The notes below the pieces were generated by a model that searched no databases, had not been told where the DNA came from, and saw only the letters and a list, made by a program, of their open reading frames with translations. DNA of 64,000 nucleotides, taken from contig NC_088300.1 in the NCBI RefSeq assembly GCF_032854445.1, positions 38,966,458-39,030,457 on the forward strand. Direction: 5' to 3'. Of this stretch, positions 12,313-24,600 are shown piece after piece. The position numbers and the translations under genes are program-made. The stretch is from Liolophura sinensis. Its lineage: Eukaryota > Mollusca > Polyplacophora > Chitonida > Chitonidae. How positions within the stretch are numbered: the stretch's first letter is position 1; the number at the start of each line of letters is the position of its first letter.

Positions 12313-14033
12313 TAGTGACGTCACAGAAGTTTTTGCTTCTTAACACCCATAAAACTGCTACATTTCATTATTCAAAATGCATATACATATAGATCTTTGA
12401 ATGCATTTGCCAATTTGCAACAATTTGTCAGGCCAAAAGTATGGATGTGACGTCATTGATACCTTTTTTGGTCATAACAGACCGATGTATAATCTGATCT
12501 TAACACCATTATACTCGATTACAAAAATTCTGAAAAAAAGAAAGAAAAAAAAAACTATTTTTATGGACAGGTTTTAATGGTCTTTCATCTGGTATATACT
12601 TCGCTTTAGTGTTATCCTTGATTGTAAGATCACTAATTGGAGATATTTCTCCAATATCAAGTGCCTAGATTAACAGTGTGTCTTTGAAACAATAACCACT
12701 GTGTCTTTGAAACAGTATGAAGAATATTTTTGAAAAACTTTGCCAGCACCACACCCGTGCATCTCTCTCTCAGTTCCATTTCGACCATAAGTGCAACAAT
12801 GACTGGTGTCATATTTATTGACTTACCGCAAAAACTGTTCTTCATGACTGAACTAAACTGCAACAAAACTGGTAAGCGGGATAAGTTTCTATAACCACTG
12901 TGGAAGCTCCTCGACCAACGACAAATTTTTGAATTTTGAAGTTACAAGGATGTAGTTAGATATAATTTGTCTCGCCTGGGATTAAGAGACGGAGAGATAT
13001 GAAACTTTGCTGTCAGAGCCCACGATGTTCGACTCGCCACTGTTGTAGCCCGGGCAGTGGCGCCACAAAGTCTGTGCAGCGCACGGCAAGCAAGGATATG
13101 TCTAGACTGCTTCGGGAACTATCGTTGTCTGCCGGAGTTAGCCGATGTCATATCCGACAGACCTGATGAATATAGTCAATACGCCTGTTGCCATATAGTG
13201 CCCGCTAGGTTACGGTCAAATCGCCCGCCGCTGTTCGCTTCTTCAAATGCATGGAACAGTATGACTTCCGGTACAAACAGATAATTGTGTGAAATTATAC
13301 GCTATTCTATAAGGACAACATAGAAGCTAGAGACCACGTGATTTCCCCCGGGTAGGTGAAGAAAAACAGGGTAGGTGAAGAAATTCGTCCCGCAAACTGT
13401 TATGTAGGAAAATGCCTACTGTCTACTGGTAGAAAAGGTTGAAGATTTACAGTATACACGTCATCTTAAATTTTAATTTTATATCTCGCGGACTCCATAT
13501 TGAACAAAGACTATATCATATAAAGCCAATTTTAAACCCTGTTTTCTTCCACCATAATGTTGGCTGCCGTCATGTAAGTGCAGTATTCTTGAATATGGCG
13601 TAAAACGTCAATGAAATAAATTTTAAAAATTGTTTGCATGTTTTTCACTGGCCGAAGGCTTTTGGCCTATGCATTACCTATTTGCTATCATTTATGGTAA
13701 TTTTTTTTATCTTGATTCGTGTTCATAATTCTAAAAACCTTGCTGCATGCATCTGGATTTTCTTTGACCGATATGTTTTGTTGCGCGGAAGAATATTTTA
13801 CTTATGACGATTCTCTTCACAATTATTAAATGTGAGCGTCAGATGAATTGGTTCTGATCATATAGAAAGAAGATAGCACATTAAAAAGTCCATGTCACTT
13901 AGAATGGGTACTCATTCCATTGAGATGTCTGAGGAGTTATGGTCATTTCACTAAATTAGAGAATGGCTTCGACATTTCTTTTAATAAGAAACCAGCCCCT
14001 TGATGCCACACACAGCATTACATGCGTCTTGTT
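12313..14033. other. Intergenic with SINE family 2 fragment
   Basis: No supported gene. About 13546-13628 (plus) is a 3' fragment of SINE family 2: CACCATAATGTTGGCTGCCG, then TTCTTGAATATGGCGTAAAA. A short GC-richer open frame at 13057-13284 was not recognised. Confidence 0.5.
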
Positions 14034-14044
14034 GCCGAAAAAGA

Positions 14045-14371
14045 GTGAGTGAGTGAGTGCTTGGGGTTTAACGTCGTACTCAACAATTTTTCAGTCATAT
14101 GACGACAAAGGAATCATTAGGGTGCATGCACGTGTAATGCGCCTCCTTGTTGCAGGACGGATTTCCACCGCTCTTTTATTTAGTGCTGCATCACTGAGAC
14201 GACTTACCGAAGGCAAGTAAGCTGCCCCGCCGAGCCATTATACTGATACGGGTCAACCAGTCGTTGCCACTATCCCCTTCATGCTGAACGCCAAGCGAGG
14301 AAGTTACAACTTCCTCTTTTAAAGTCTTAGGTGTGACTCGACCAAGGATTGATCCTGGATCTACCGGTCCC
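14045..14371 (-). mobile_element. tRNA-derived SINE, family 1, copy c
   Basis: A minus-strand copy with an 11-bp target-site duplication, GCCGAAAAAGA, at 14034-14044 and 14372-14382. Read on the minus strand it starts GGGACCGGTAGATCCAGGAT (5' truncated in the tRNA head), runs through the common body and ends in TTGAGTACGACGTTAAACCC and (CACT)n. Confidence 0.88.
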
Positions 14372-14382
14372 GCCGAAAAAGA

Positions 14383-15602
14383 TATCTAAAATTTAAATAG
14401 TTCTATTACTGAACATCTGTTGGACTGCACACTGGAATCAGAAATTACAGCAAAACAGCCGACTTCATACAGCTGTTCACATTTTAACAGAAAAGAATGA
14501 TAACAAAGAAAGTATTTTTTTTAGTTAATTTGATGGAATTGAGGATAAAGAACCCGAGTCCATAGACGTAAAATTATTTACATGGCACTTGCAATCCGTA
14601 ATATACGAGATTTTAGTTACTGACTAGTCAGGTGACTGAATTTTGGAGTCGTCTTGGTCAGTTCATCGAGCGAACAGATCAGACAGCATTACAGTTATTA
14701 AGTGCGATTTCCGTAACGGTTTTTTTTCCACTTGTGTCGAAGGTAGCGCTACCAAACTTTAACTTTACACGCACATCAGTATAATAAAAGTGGTACGAGA
14801 GTTCAATGTCTAAACAAAACAAAATCTGAGTCGTCTTTTAAACTTTAAAGGTTTAGGGTGAAAACTAAAAGCATGAAGAAAAATTTGAAAATTCTATTTT
14901 TTTTAAAACTGAAAAAAAGTGCAGCAAATTTTAGTCATACAAACACATATTTATTATATGTACATTTTCCGAAATCACGTTGATTAAAAGTCGGCGTTGT
15001 TCAGGCTTGGGGTGGATTGATGTTTCGTTGAATAAACCTGAAAAATGCCCCGTCGGCCAGATGAAGCCGACGTTCGAGAAGACGCCATTTTGACGATAAT
15101 CTCGATCATACCATAGGAAACGAAGAATTAATTTCGGCGGTAAATACCCGTCAAATTTATGAAGCTGAATTAATATGTAAGCGAACGTCTCTTAATCCAG
15201 GTCATGCTGACCTTAAATCTGGTTTAATTTGTTCATTAGATCTGAAAACTCCAGGTTTTCATGTATGTCTGACATAAGCAATTTGCTCTTTGGGGCCAGT
15301 TTGGAGAAAATGCGTTTAAATACTTGTACTCGGTGACACGTTATATGAACTTTAATAGTGACAGTGTCTTGCTATATGGCTAACAGGTGGCTATATGGCT
15401 GCAGCCCACCCGTAACTAGGTTGTCTACCTTCCATCCTTCAGTACATTGTAGTTCTGTGTTTCGCAGGAGCATTGTGACCAAAACATTTTCCTTGCTATG
15501 TGTGTATATAGTTTGATGTGCTGGATGGTCTAAACTGATAGCTTCCCGAATAATTCGGATAGGTCGCTTATTATATTTTCTTTCCTTTTTTATTCTTTAA
15601 TT
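14383..15602. other. Intergenic, nothing recognised
   Basis: AT-rich, without a supported exon or repeat. Confidence 0.4.
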
Positions 15603-15810
15603 GATGTTTTACGCCGTAATATTTTACTTATACGACGGCGGACAGCATTATGATGGGAGGAAACCTGGCCCGGAGGAAAGCCACGACCATCCGTTGCTGC
15701 CAGACCTTCCCACGTACGGGGTGGAGCAGCCAGCATGAGCTGGACTTGAGCTCACAGCGACCGCATTATCGAAAGGACCCCTGTGTCATTGCGCCGCTGG
15801 AGGTTGCGAT
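15603..15810 (-). mobile_element. SINE family 2, minus copy
   Basis: On the plus strand it reads TGATGTTTTACGCCGTAATA, then CAGCATTATGATGGGAGGAA, CCAGACCTTCCCACGTACGG and CCAGCATGAGCTGGACTTGA. This is the reverse complement of the tail, centre and B-box area of the full copy at 20852. Confidence 0.85.
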
Positions 15811-18141
15811 AGGTTTCCACTAGTATTATATTAATCCTCAACTAAGACGTGAAGCGGGGATTTCATTATTTGTAGCGTCCATGGCTTCTACTGTTCGTTA
15901 CTATAAGTAGTTGATTTTGCTTGTAGGACCTGTTTTCTGTTTAAGCCCATGTGTTACGGTTGTAACTGGGCCATTGCTGCGGCTGTCATTGCATCGCCCT
16001 GATGATTGATTTGATAGAGTTTTAACGCCCTACTCAAAACGTTTGCACTTGCAGGATTGCGTGCACTTTATCGGTAGAGGAAACCGGAGTAAACCACTGT
16101 CATTTGGCACGCTACTGACGGACTTTAAAACGATCGCTTTCCACCAATTTTTTGTCACCCAAAGCCCAATGAGCATTGAGTGCAGAGAAATTTCCCCATC
16201 CCCTGTCACAGGCTATGTTTGGACCCGTACTCCGTGTATTCTTGCGATTTAAAGACAACATTGTGAAATGATTGTTAGGTGTATAGTTTGTTCGACAATG
16301 ATCAGATTTTCCCATAAAATGTCAAAATTCCATTGGCATTAGACTAATACATAAAGTGACGCGGTAGATTCGGTTGAATGAGGAACATTTGGACTCTCTT
16401 AAACAATTAGCTTTTCGTTTATTGTAATACGTAGAAACTACAATGTTGCATATTAACAAAATCTCAGAGGAAACCTTGCGAGGGTTTTTGTCAATATCGG
16501 TGGATGGTATAGGCTATTTGGCGTGAAACTGCACCTTTGCGGACAGCCCGCTAACAATGGAAGGGTTGCAGGCTTGGTTGGATCGTGGTCATCTCATTGA
16601 TGGGTCTGGGATTATCGCCTGGTCGGTGCACACGATATTCTGACGATTCCTGCACGAGACGCTCCTTCCCCTTGAGATCTGAGGGACAGGTTAATTTTCC
16701 AGAATAGAAATGAGATATGGCTTACAGGAGCGCCCGCGAGATCTTGACGGCAGTCGGTAATGCATCCATCTACACATCCTACCAAAACGCAGGCCCGAAA
16801 GTGCAGTTCTTTACCCAAGAGTGGTAATGGAGTGAAAGCTAGTGATTTGTTATGTCGATGTCAGGGAGTGCTCTTCTGGCCCAAATCAGCACTTTTGCCT
16901 CGCATCTATACCGCTCAGTGACGGTCGAACAAATCTCACAAAAGCTCCACTGTGGGAATTAGATAGTATATCCACAGACATGCTGACCATCCTTTCTTTC
17001 CGAGCGGCGCCATTTGTGATGAAATGGAACTAGAATTCTGGACACCAGACACATCGTCTGCGTCTGGCCCACCTACTCTAGTGCTACTAACACCTAGTCA
17101 TTGCAACCATCGGCCCGATCCTCGACGGGAATGACCGGTCCGGAAAACTAGACAGTTCTAAAAGCACTTGATGCAGTACTTTAAATCTAAACCAGATGAC
17201 CCCTAGCGGAACCGTCTACCGCCCTCCGTGACATCCGGGTACGGCGCATGCTCACGACCCGTAAATGCGATGTATATATATATATATACGATGTAGGGTA
17301 CATAGGCAACATATTAACACTCCATGTTTACAGATTTTACTTGTAACTAAACATATCGCATCATGTACCCGTAACCTACACACTGAACCCAAGTTCCGCA
17401 TAATGTCCTTCTTTAAATTATTGGTGAATATAGCTCAAACCAAGGGAATACAAGAACAGTACTTCATTCATAAATTTAGATATGAACTTAACAGAGAAAA
17501 CACCGGGAGATAATCTCTCCGAATGGATAATCCCCTGGGCAAGTTCAAATTTTATATATTATATGTAATTTGTAACTAGGACTGATCACTACGGCTTAAT
17601 CTACCTGCATGTAAAACTAGTAAACTAAATCAACAAGTTGATTTTGTCATTTTCTGAGGTGGAGAAATGATAGAATAAAAAACAAATAAGCCTACATATA
17701 TACGTACATCTACATATACACACACAAACATTGTACGCTAAATATCTATCCCCGTTGCAAAACCAGTACATAGTTCGTGCATCATGTGAACATCATCGAT
17801 GACGAGGTCATACGAACTATGGTACACGTACATTGTCCAATAAAATAAAGGCGCCGTTTGGCGAGTGATCTCATCTCTATCCGGAGGATGGTAGCGTAAC
17901 ATACTTCGGGACGCGAAGGAAGGCGGGATGGGAAATGAGAGCATAATTTATGTGTGCGTCCCACCACGTCAGCTGTTGGCAAATGCCACCGTGATATGGA
18001 AATTACACCTATTAGCTATACGCCTTTGCCTGTTGTTTTAAATAAAGGCCCGGAACAATACACGTCCACAGATGCTGTAGGCAGTGTGACAGAACGAAGT
18101 TCATGTACATACGGCGCGGATTTGGCAGTAAAACAGTGACA
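15811..18141. other. Intergenic / upstream region of the Hint gene
   Basis: No supported upstream gene. The last ~300 bases probably include the promoter and 5' leader of the Hint gene, but no core promoter can be assigned. A 61-codon upstream open frame at 17954-18139 ends two bases before the Hint start codon; whether it is transcribed is unknown. Confidence 0.35.
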
Positions 18142-18193
18142 ATGATGTGGAGTATGTTTATCCTCGTAATACTGTCCGCGTGTATGGTTCAAG
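18142..18193 (+). CDS. Hint gene exon 1 (signal peptide)
   Basis: Starts at ATGATG with A at -3 and encodes the hydrophobic leader MMWSMFILVILSACMVQ. It ends CAAG|GTAAGTG in phase 1, a strong donor. The second Met could also serve as the start. Confidence 0.85.
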
Positions 18194-21100
18194 GTAAGTG
18201 GGGTTGTTTGTTACCTATTGACATTTGTTGATATTGCTAAGGGTATAGCCGTGTTGATGTGTTAAGTGATGCAGATGTTCAAGTACATTTGTTCCATATT
18301 GAAAGTTGAGTATTTTCGGTTGTTTTTAGTATTGATTGATAGTTGTGTAACTGTAAATTGGGTGGTCAGCGTTATGGGTAAAGCAAAGAGGAGTGCCCCG
18401 GGAAACTACCTGTCTTTGGCAAGTTACTGATAATCTCCATACAGGCATGAACACCATACTGTTAACAAGGAAGTTATTGGCGAACAGAGACTGCGCAAGG
18501 AGTCACACAAGCGTCGTGCTTGTATTGTCACCGAGGCCCCACAAACGGCCAGGGAGTGTTTCTTTTATTTGTTACATCTGGCTTAGCACATCAATGACTG
18601 TGTTTCGTTTGAAACACAATTTGTCATAAAATTGCAATTTATAATGATTATGGCTTGTTGTAATACATTATTGCAAATAACATTCACTAAGAATGTCAAT
18701 CATGGCTGCAATTTACATCTCCCACAGTGACCTTTTTTGTAATAACGTATTGTATTCATATAGATGCTATTCATTCTGTCATCATGCCTAAATGGTAAAT
18801 GTAATAACTAAGCATAACGACAAAAGCACTCATAAAAGTATATATGTCACAAATTCTGTTACTATACATAGTTTTACATGTTAGGTCTTATACAATTTGT
18901 AATGACGCAATTTTTTTTATAACTTTACAAAAAATACTGTTAGGGTTTGTGATGTTTACTGTTAGAAAGCAAGGTGTTTACTGAGTTCACTGTGAACATG
19001 CACAATGCTTCAAAACTACAAATAACGTTTGATTACATCGAAATTGAAAAGAAAATATGTGGGTCTATTAACCACGTGCAGGTATTCATCAAAATATATA
19101 TTTCCACTTGATTTTTATTTATTATATACCTACTAGTTTTATTATTATGGTGTCAAGGTTTTTTTAAGGGTAATTTTCACATGTGTTTTGATGGTCGGGT
19201 ATGTTTCATTTCATCATGACATTACTTTAAAACTTGCATCTTTTGATTCATTTGTTTGGGCAAACTCGTTCGCTTACATTCTATTATTGGTGAATTGCCT
19301 GCAGATTCAGAATGTACGCATAATACATGTATTTAACAGGGGTGATAATTAAGGGGTGAGAATGTGTCAAAGAATAAAGCATCAAGGCAAGGTATATCCA
19401 CATTGTCGTCTATTATACAAAGAATAAAGCATCAAGGCCAGGTATTTCCACACTTTCGCCTAGTATACAAAGAATAAAGCATCGAGGCACAGTATATCCA
19501 CACTTTCGTCTATTATACAAAGAATAAAGCATCGAGGCACAGTATATCCACACTTTCTTCTAGTATATAAAGAATAAAGCATCAAGACACAGAATATCCA
19601 CACCTTCGTCTATTATACAAAGAATAAAGCATCGAGGCACAGTATATCCACACTTTCGTCTATTATACAGAGAATAAGCATCAAGGCACAGAATATCCAC
19701 ACTTTCGTCTATTATACAAAGAATAAAGCATCGAGGCACAGAATATCCACACTTTCGTCTATTATACAGAGAATAAGCATCAAGGCACAGAATATCCACA
19801 CTTTCGTCTATTATACAAAGAATAAAGCATCTAGGCACAGAATATCCACACTTTCGTCTATTATACAAAGATGAGCATCAAGGCACAGAATATCCACAGT
19901 TTCGTCTAGTATAACAAGAATAAAGCATCGAGGCACAGTATATCCACACTTTCGTCTATTATACAAAGAATAAAGCATCTAGGCACAGTATATCCACACT
20001 TTCGTCTATTATACAAAAAGTTTTGGGCATGTTGTTTCAAACAAGCCATTTAATTCATCAAATGGTGTTTAACGCCATACTCCAGGAATTTTTACGAATG
20101 AAATGTCGATGGGTGCACTCCAAAAATCAACCTGTTCATTTCAACAGTAAGTCTGTTTGAGTAATGCTAGAATGTATTCTGCTATTGTAACAGATTATTC
20201 TGTTAAATATAACACATGTATTCTAGTAGTCCAACACAAAGATTCTATTGAACTAATAGAATATTATGTTGAATATAACACAGTATTATGTTATAGTAAC
20301 AAAATACATTCTAGCATCACTCATACAACGGACTATCTGTTAAAATTAACCGATTCATTTTTTGAGTGTGGAAGAAACCATAGTGGCTAGGTTATCTTTC
20401 GGCAAGTCAGTGACGAATTTTGCCTCATGCGTCGTTGACAGCTCATCGCCACCAAATTTCCACAAACGGTGAAAGGGGAATCTGTTCCTTGTTCCTTGTT
20501 CAACACCATTGCATACAAACCAAGCACCAGTAGACAATTACATATTTGCATCTGTTCTCAAGGCGGCCATAGCGCCTGTTAATATGGTGTTGTTCAGATA
20601 ATGGCGATGCTAAGCAGTTAAGTAGTAAGTAGTTCACACTAACATACTTACTTTGAAGACACGACAAACTGCTGCAAAAGAGCTCCATGACGCCTAAAGA
20701 GGGTACCTAATTTATTTTAGTTTAAGCACTGGGGTGAGTCAGATGAAAGCAACTTAATAAAAAAGAATATGTACATCAAGCAGAATACAAAATGATGATG
20801 CGTCACTCCGGTGTCAGATACCATTAAACATTTGATCTTACAGTGGTTAAAGGGGCCTCCGTGGCTCAGTTGGTTAGCGCGCTAGCGCAGCGTAATGACC
20901 CAGGAGTCTCTTATCAATGCGGTCGCTGTGAGTTCAAGTCCAGCTCATGCTGGCTTCCTCTCCGGCCGTACGTGGGAAGGTCTGGCAACAACTTGCGGAT
21001 GGTCTGGGGTTTCCCCCAAGCTCTGCGCCCATCATAATGCTGGCGGCCGTGGTGTTAGTGAAATATTCTTGAGTACGGCGTAAAACACCAATCAAATAAA

Positions 21101-21561
21101 TAAATATATAAATAAATTTATTCAGTGAGCGACGTTTCGGTATAGAAAATAATGCCGCTATCAAGTATAAAGATCAATTAGTGACAGTGCTAAGAAATTA
21201 GTGACAAGAGAGAATTCAATTTACTGAAAGGCTGTAGGCTACCAGGATGGTGGGTAGAGTATCTGCTACGTAAGTAGCATATCTGGGATTGCATAATTTT
21301 ATTTTCATATTTCATATTGAGTCATTTCCATGACATTAAAATTGGAAACATTAGTAAAATCCAGATTGGGACTGAGCGTAAGAGGAAGTGACTTCGGTAT
21401 GTCGTTCCAGTGAGGCAGCTAACATATTAGCTTTATGTCCAGCCTGCTACAAAGAAACATGAACGTGCTATAACCGAAATATTATGCTAAACAACCTTAA
21501 ACTTGAAGAAAACAAAGAAAGCTATCTATACTGTATGTCATGCATAACGTATATACGTATA

Positions 21562-21638
<77 letters not shown>

Positions 21639-24600
21639 ATATATATAAAGAATGTTTATAGGACCGTATATATCCATATTTAATGTATGCATCAATCATT
21701 TAAAGACTATATCCCCAAGCAGGGGCCTCAAGATAGGAGCCTATTTTATATTGGAGTTGAAAATTTGCTTTTATACATGCGTCACGGCCGAGATTTCCGC
21801 TGTAATTTGTTAACCGGCCTTCGATCCAGATGGCTCTATACCTGAATTGATCATGAACGTATATGTCAGTCACAATTACAAACTGCCAAGCGCATAATTA
21901 ACATATCTTAGATAATAGCAGCTGCGGACTAGACTTTGTGTCTGGCTCATGAGTAATCAGGTCCAGTGTCTGCAGACGTTTGTCTCGCGTATGTCTGACC
22001 TTTACAATATAAATGCATCTATTCATTTTGTAACATTTCACACAGAACTGTTGTCATATGCATATCCTTTGTCATTTTTTTTTGCCCAGGAAAGCTTTCA
22101 TGTGAAAAAACGTGGAAGTGACATAGTTTTGGTGAAGGAGGATTATGAGCTTACGGTATGTATTTATTTATTGATTTGATTGGTGTTTTACGCCGTACTC
22201 AAGAATATTTCACTTATACAACGGCGGCCAGCATTATGGTGGGTGGAAACCGGGCACAGCCCAGGGGAAACCCACGATCATCTGCAGGTTGCTGCAGACC
22301 TTCCCACTTACGGCTTACGGTATGTACGATGTGAACTTGTGAGTATGTTAACTCTTTCACTGAATCTTACTAAACCCCATCAAAAATGAAACATGCCGGT
22401 TGTTCATCTATGATATCCAGATTTCTACGCCCTGGGCATACGTCAAATAGAAGCAGGTAAGAAACGGAAAGATGCCATGTATGTTTCAGACTTTGTATAT
22501 ACCAATAACCGGAACATGTACAGTAAACTTTCCTAGAAAAAATATCGTCATCTGAACATTTACCAATTGATAATCAACATTTCCCCAGGAAAAATGTTTT
22601 TGTGGAACTGATCTGGCTAAAGAGACGTTCACAGCTTTGTTCAGTATATATTTATCGTACACCTTCTGTATGCAATATATCAAACAAAGAATACTGGCAG
22701 TACGAGAAGACTAAATTCGACGCAGACATGTAACCTAGCACAAAAATCCCTTGGCATGAGACGCTCCTAACGTTAAGCCTGTTTTGTAATTGCAGTAAAA
22801 CGAGCCTTATCGTTTGAACATCTGTAAAGAGTAATAATTGTGAGCGAAACTATGTAGGAAATAGTGGCGATAACAGTAAAACGTTGTACACTGCATTGCG
22901 ATCAGATATTTTTCTGAGCTGGGACTGACTGACGACAAAGAACTGTGGTAGGTCGACAATTGTTCAGGCAATTGACTTATTAGTGGTTCTGGGGTGCGTA
23001 TCCTCCGGCAAACCCTCTTTTATACAACATGAGCTTGTGTAGTGAAATCGTCCTACTGAATTAGTTCTCACTTTTCCCAGATTGGTGATCACTACATCTC
23101 AACTATTTATCGTTCAATGTGTCCTGTCTACATACATTTATCCCATAAATGTTCATTTTTCCTGGTAATAAAGGCATGACATATCGTTTTGATATGCACC
23201 ACGTGTACTATAAATTCCGACATTTTGATTGGTCCGTGTATCTTTTCATTCATCAATCGACCAATCAAAGTTACAACTCGGCTGTACAGGCACCTCCTTT
23301 TTTTACAACTTTTTCTTGTCTTCTGCAAAATGTCAACATCGCTGACTTTCGACCAGGAGATACCTTAAAAATTGACAAAAAAAGGAAGCGCGTGACAAGA
23401 GATAATCGAAACAATGAGGAAATCCTCGGCATTGACTACGAAATAGAGCTATTGCCACGAAGGCTAAGTAATGGCACCGGTATTTGGCGGTCCCATATTG
23501 GGTGGTGTCTTTCACGTGCATGTTCATTACAATCATGAAGCTTCTCAAACCACAATGTGTTTGTCTTATGAATCGTCATCCGAATCTTCACAAGAACACT
23601 AGCTGATGTCCTAATCATAATTAGCCGTTACAATTCTGTAGATTGTTTCGCTTGTTCAACCTTCGTTAAGTTAAACTGTCGGTTGTTTCTTGGAATTTGT
23701 CTAGTTTTAGACAGTAGTTCTTTCTGTAGTAAAATGTAATATTCTTGTTATAAATATTAACGTATTGAACGATATATTGTATAAGGCAAAACTTTGACAT
23801 GTCTGTGTATAAAACATTTATGTAAATAAATTTTGTCTGTGCTATATTATTCTCTGCCATGTACTTGTTGCTTACTGATGACGCTTCACTTGACGTATAT
23901 ATGTGATATCACTACGCGCTTAGACGTCGGGCAATTTCCGAAAAGTTTAAAACTCGAGTAGTAGTTTTTCATTTGTTCCGAGCAATTTGTTCATTTGTGA
24001 TATTTAACAGTTTAACTGGATCAGTTTAACGGTAACTGATCCATAAATCAGCCTTGGGTGAAAATATATGTGAAGCACTGTGAGAAATCAAAGTACAGGC
24101 ATGGAGATCATTTCAATCTGATAATATCAAATTTGTCATGATTGTAGGTATCGTTTTCGCACGTTTTTTATTCTTAATGTCTTTTTAATCATTTAATTGC
24201 TATGTATTAATATTTTTTGGAAACGCAATACTCATTTGCTTTGTCAGGTAAAGCTGATGTTTTCTGTTGCAAACAGCATGAACCAGTGTCACACGGGGTT
24301 AAGGAGTCATGTGACTGTCGATGCCGGAAGCTTCACTCCAGTGAAGACTGGAAATGCTGCCGGTGTGTATGGACTGACGAGGTTTGTTTCCCTGGTGACG
24401 CGCACGTGCAGCTTCCATCTGGGCACTCAATCCCTATGTCTGCCCTCAAAGTCGGCCAGAAAGTGTTGACGGGTAAGGCACACATTTACGACATGCACAA
24501 TTCAACTACATATCTTTGTATCAGCACATTTCAGACAAAAGAACAAAGAATAGTACGAAGAACAATTTGGACAAGCCTGACTACCAAAACATGGTGAACA

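Noticed and set aside
13057-13284. GC-richer 75-codon plus frame
   Set aside because: No domain, splice site or family recognised.
19560-19868. 102-codon minus frame with a repeated IDESVDILCLDA-type peptide
   Set aside because: It is a translation of the 50-bp tandem repeat and has no start context, splice sites or homology.
22089-22155. Exon-like stretch with good acceptor (TTTTTTTTTGCCCAG) and donor (ACG|GTATGT)
   Set aside because: In the phase required by Hint exon 1 it meets a stop after ten codons, so it cannot belong to that transcript.
23149-23538. 129-codon plus frame in Hint intron 1
   Set aside because: Not recognised, no compatible splice sites in phase, and no repeat or domain; most likely chance.
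18194-24247. Search for a Hedge signalling domain in Hint intron 1
   Set aside because: No frame shows the Hedge motif set. The exon 1 and exon 2 phases join directly and give a sensible signal peptide followed by the cysteine segment.
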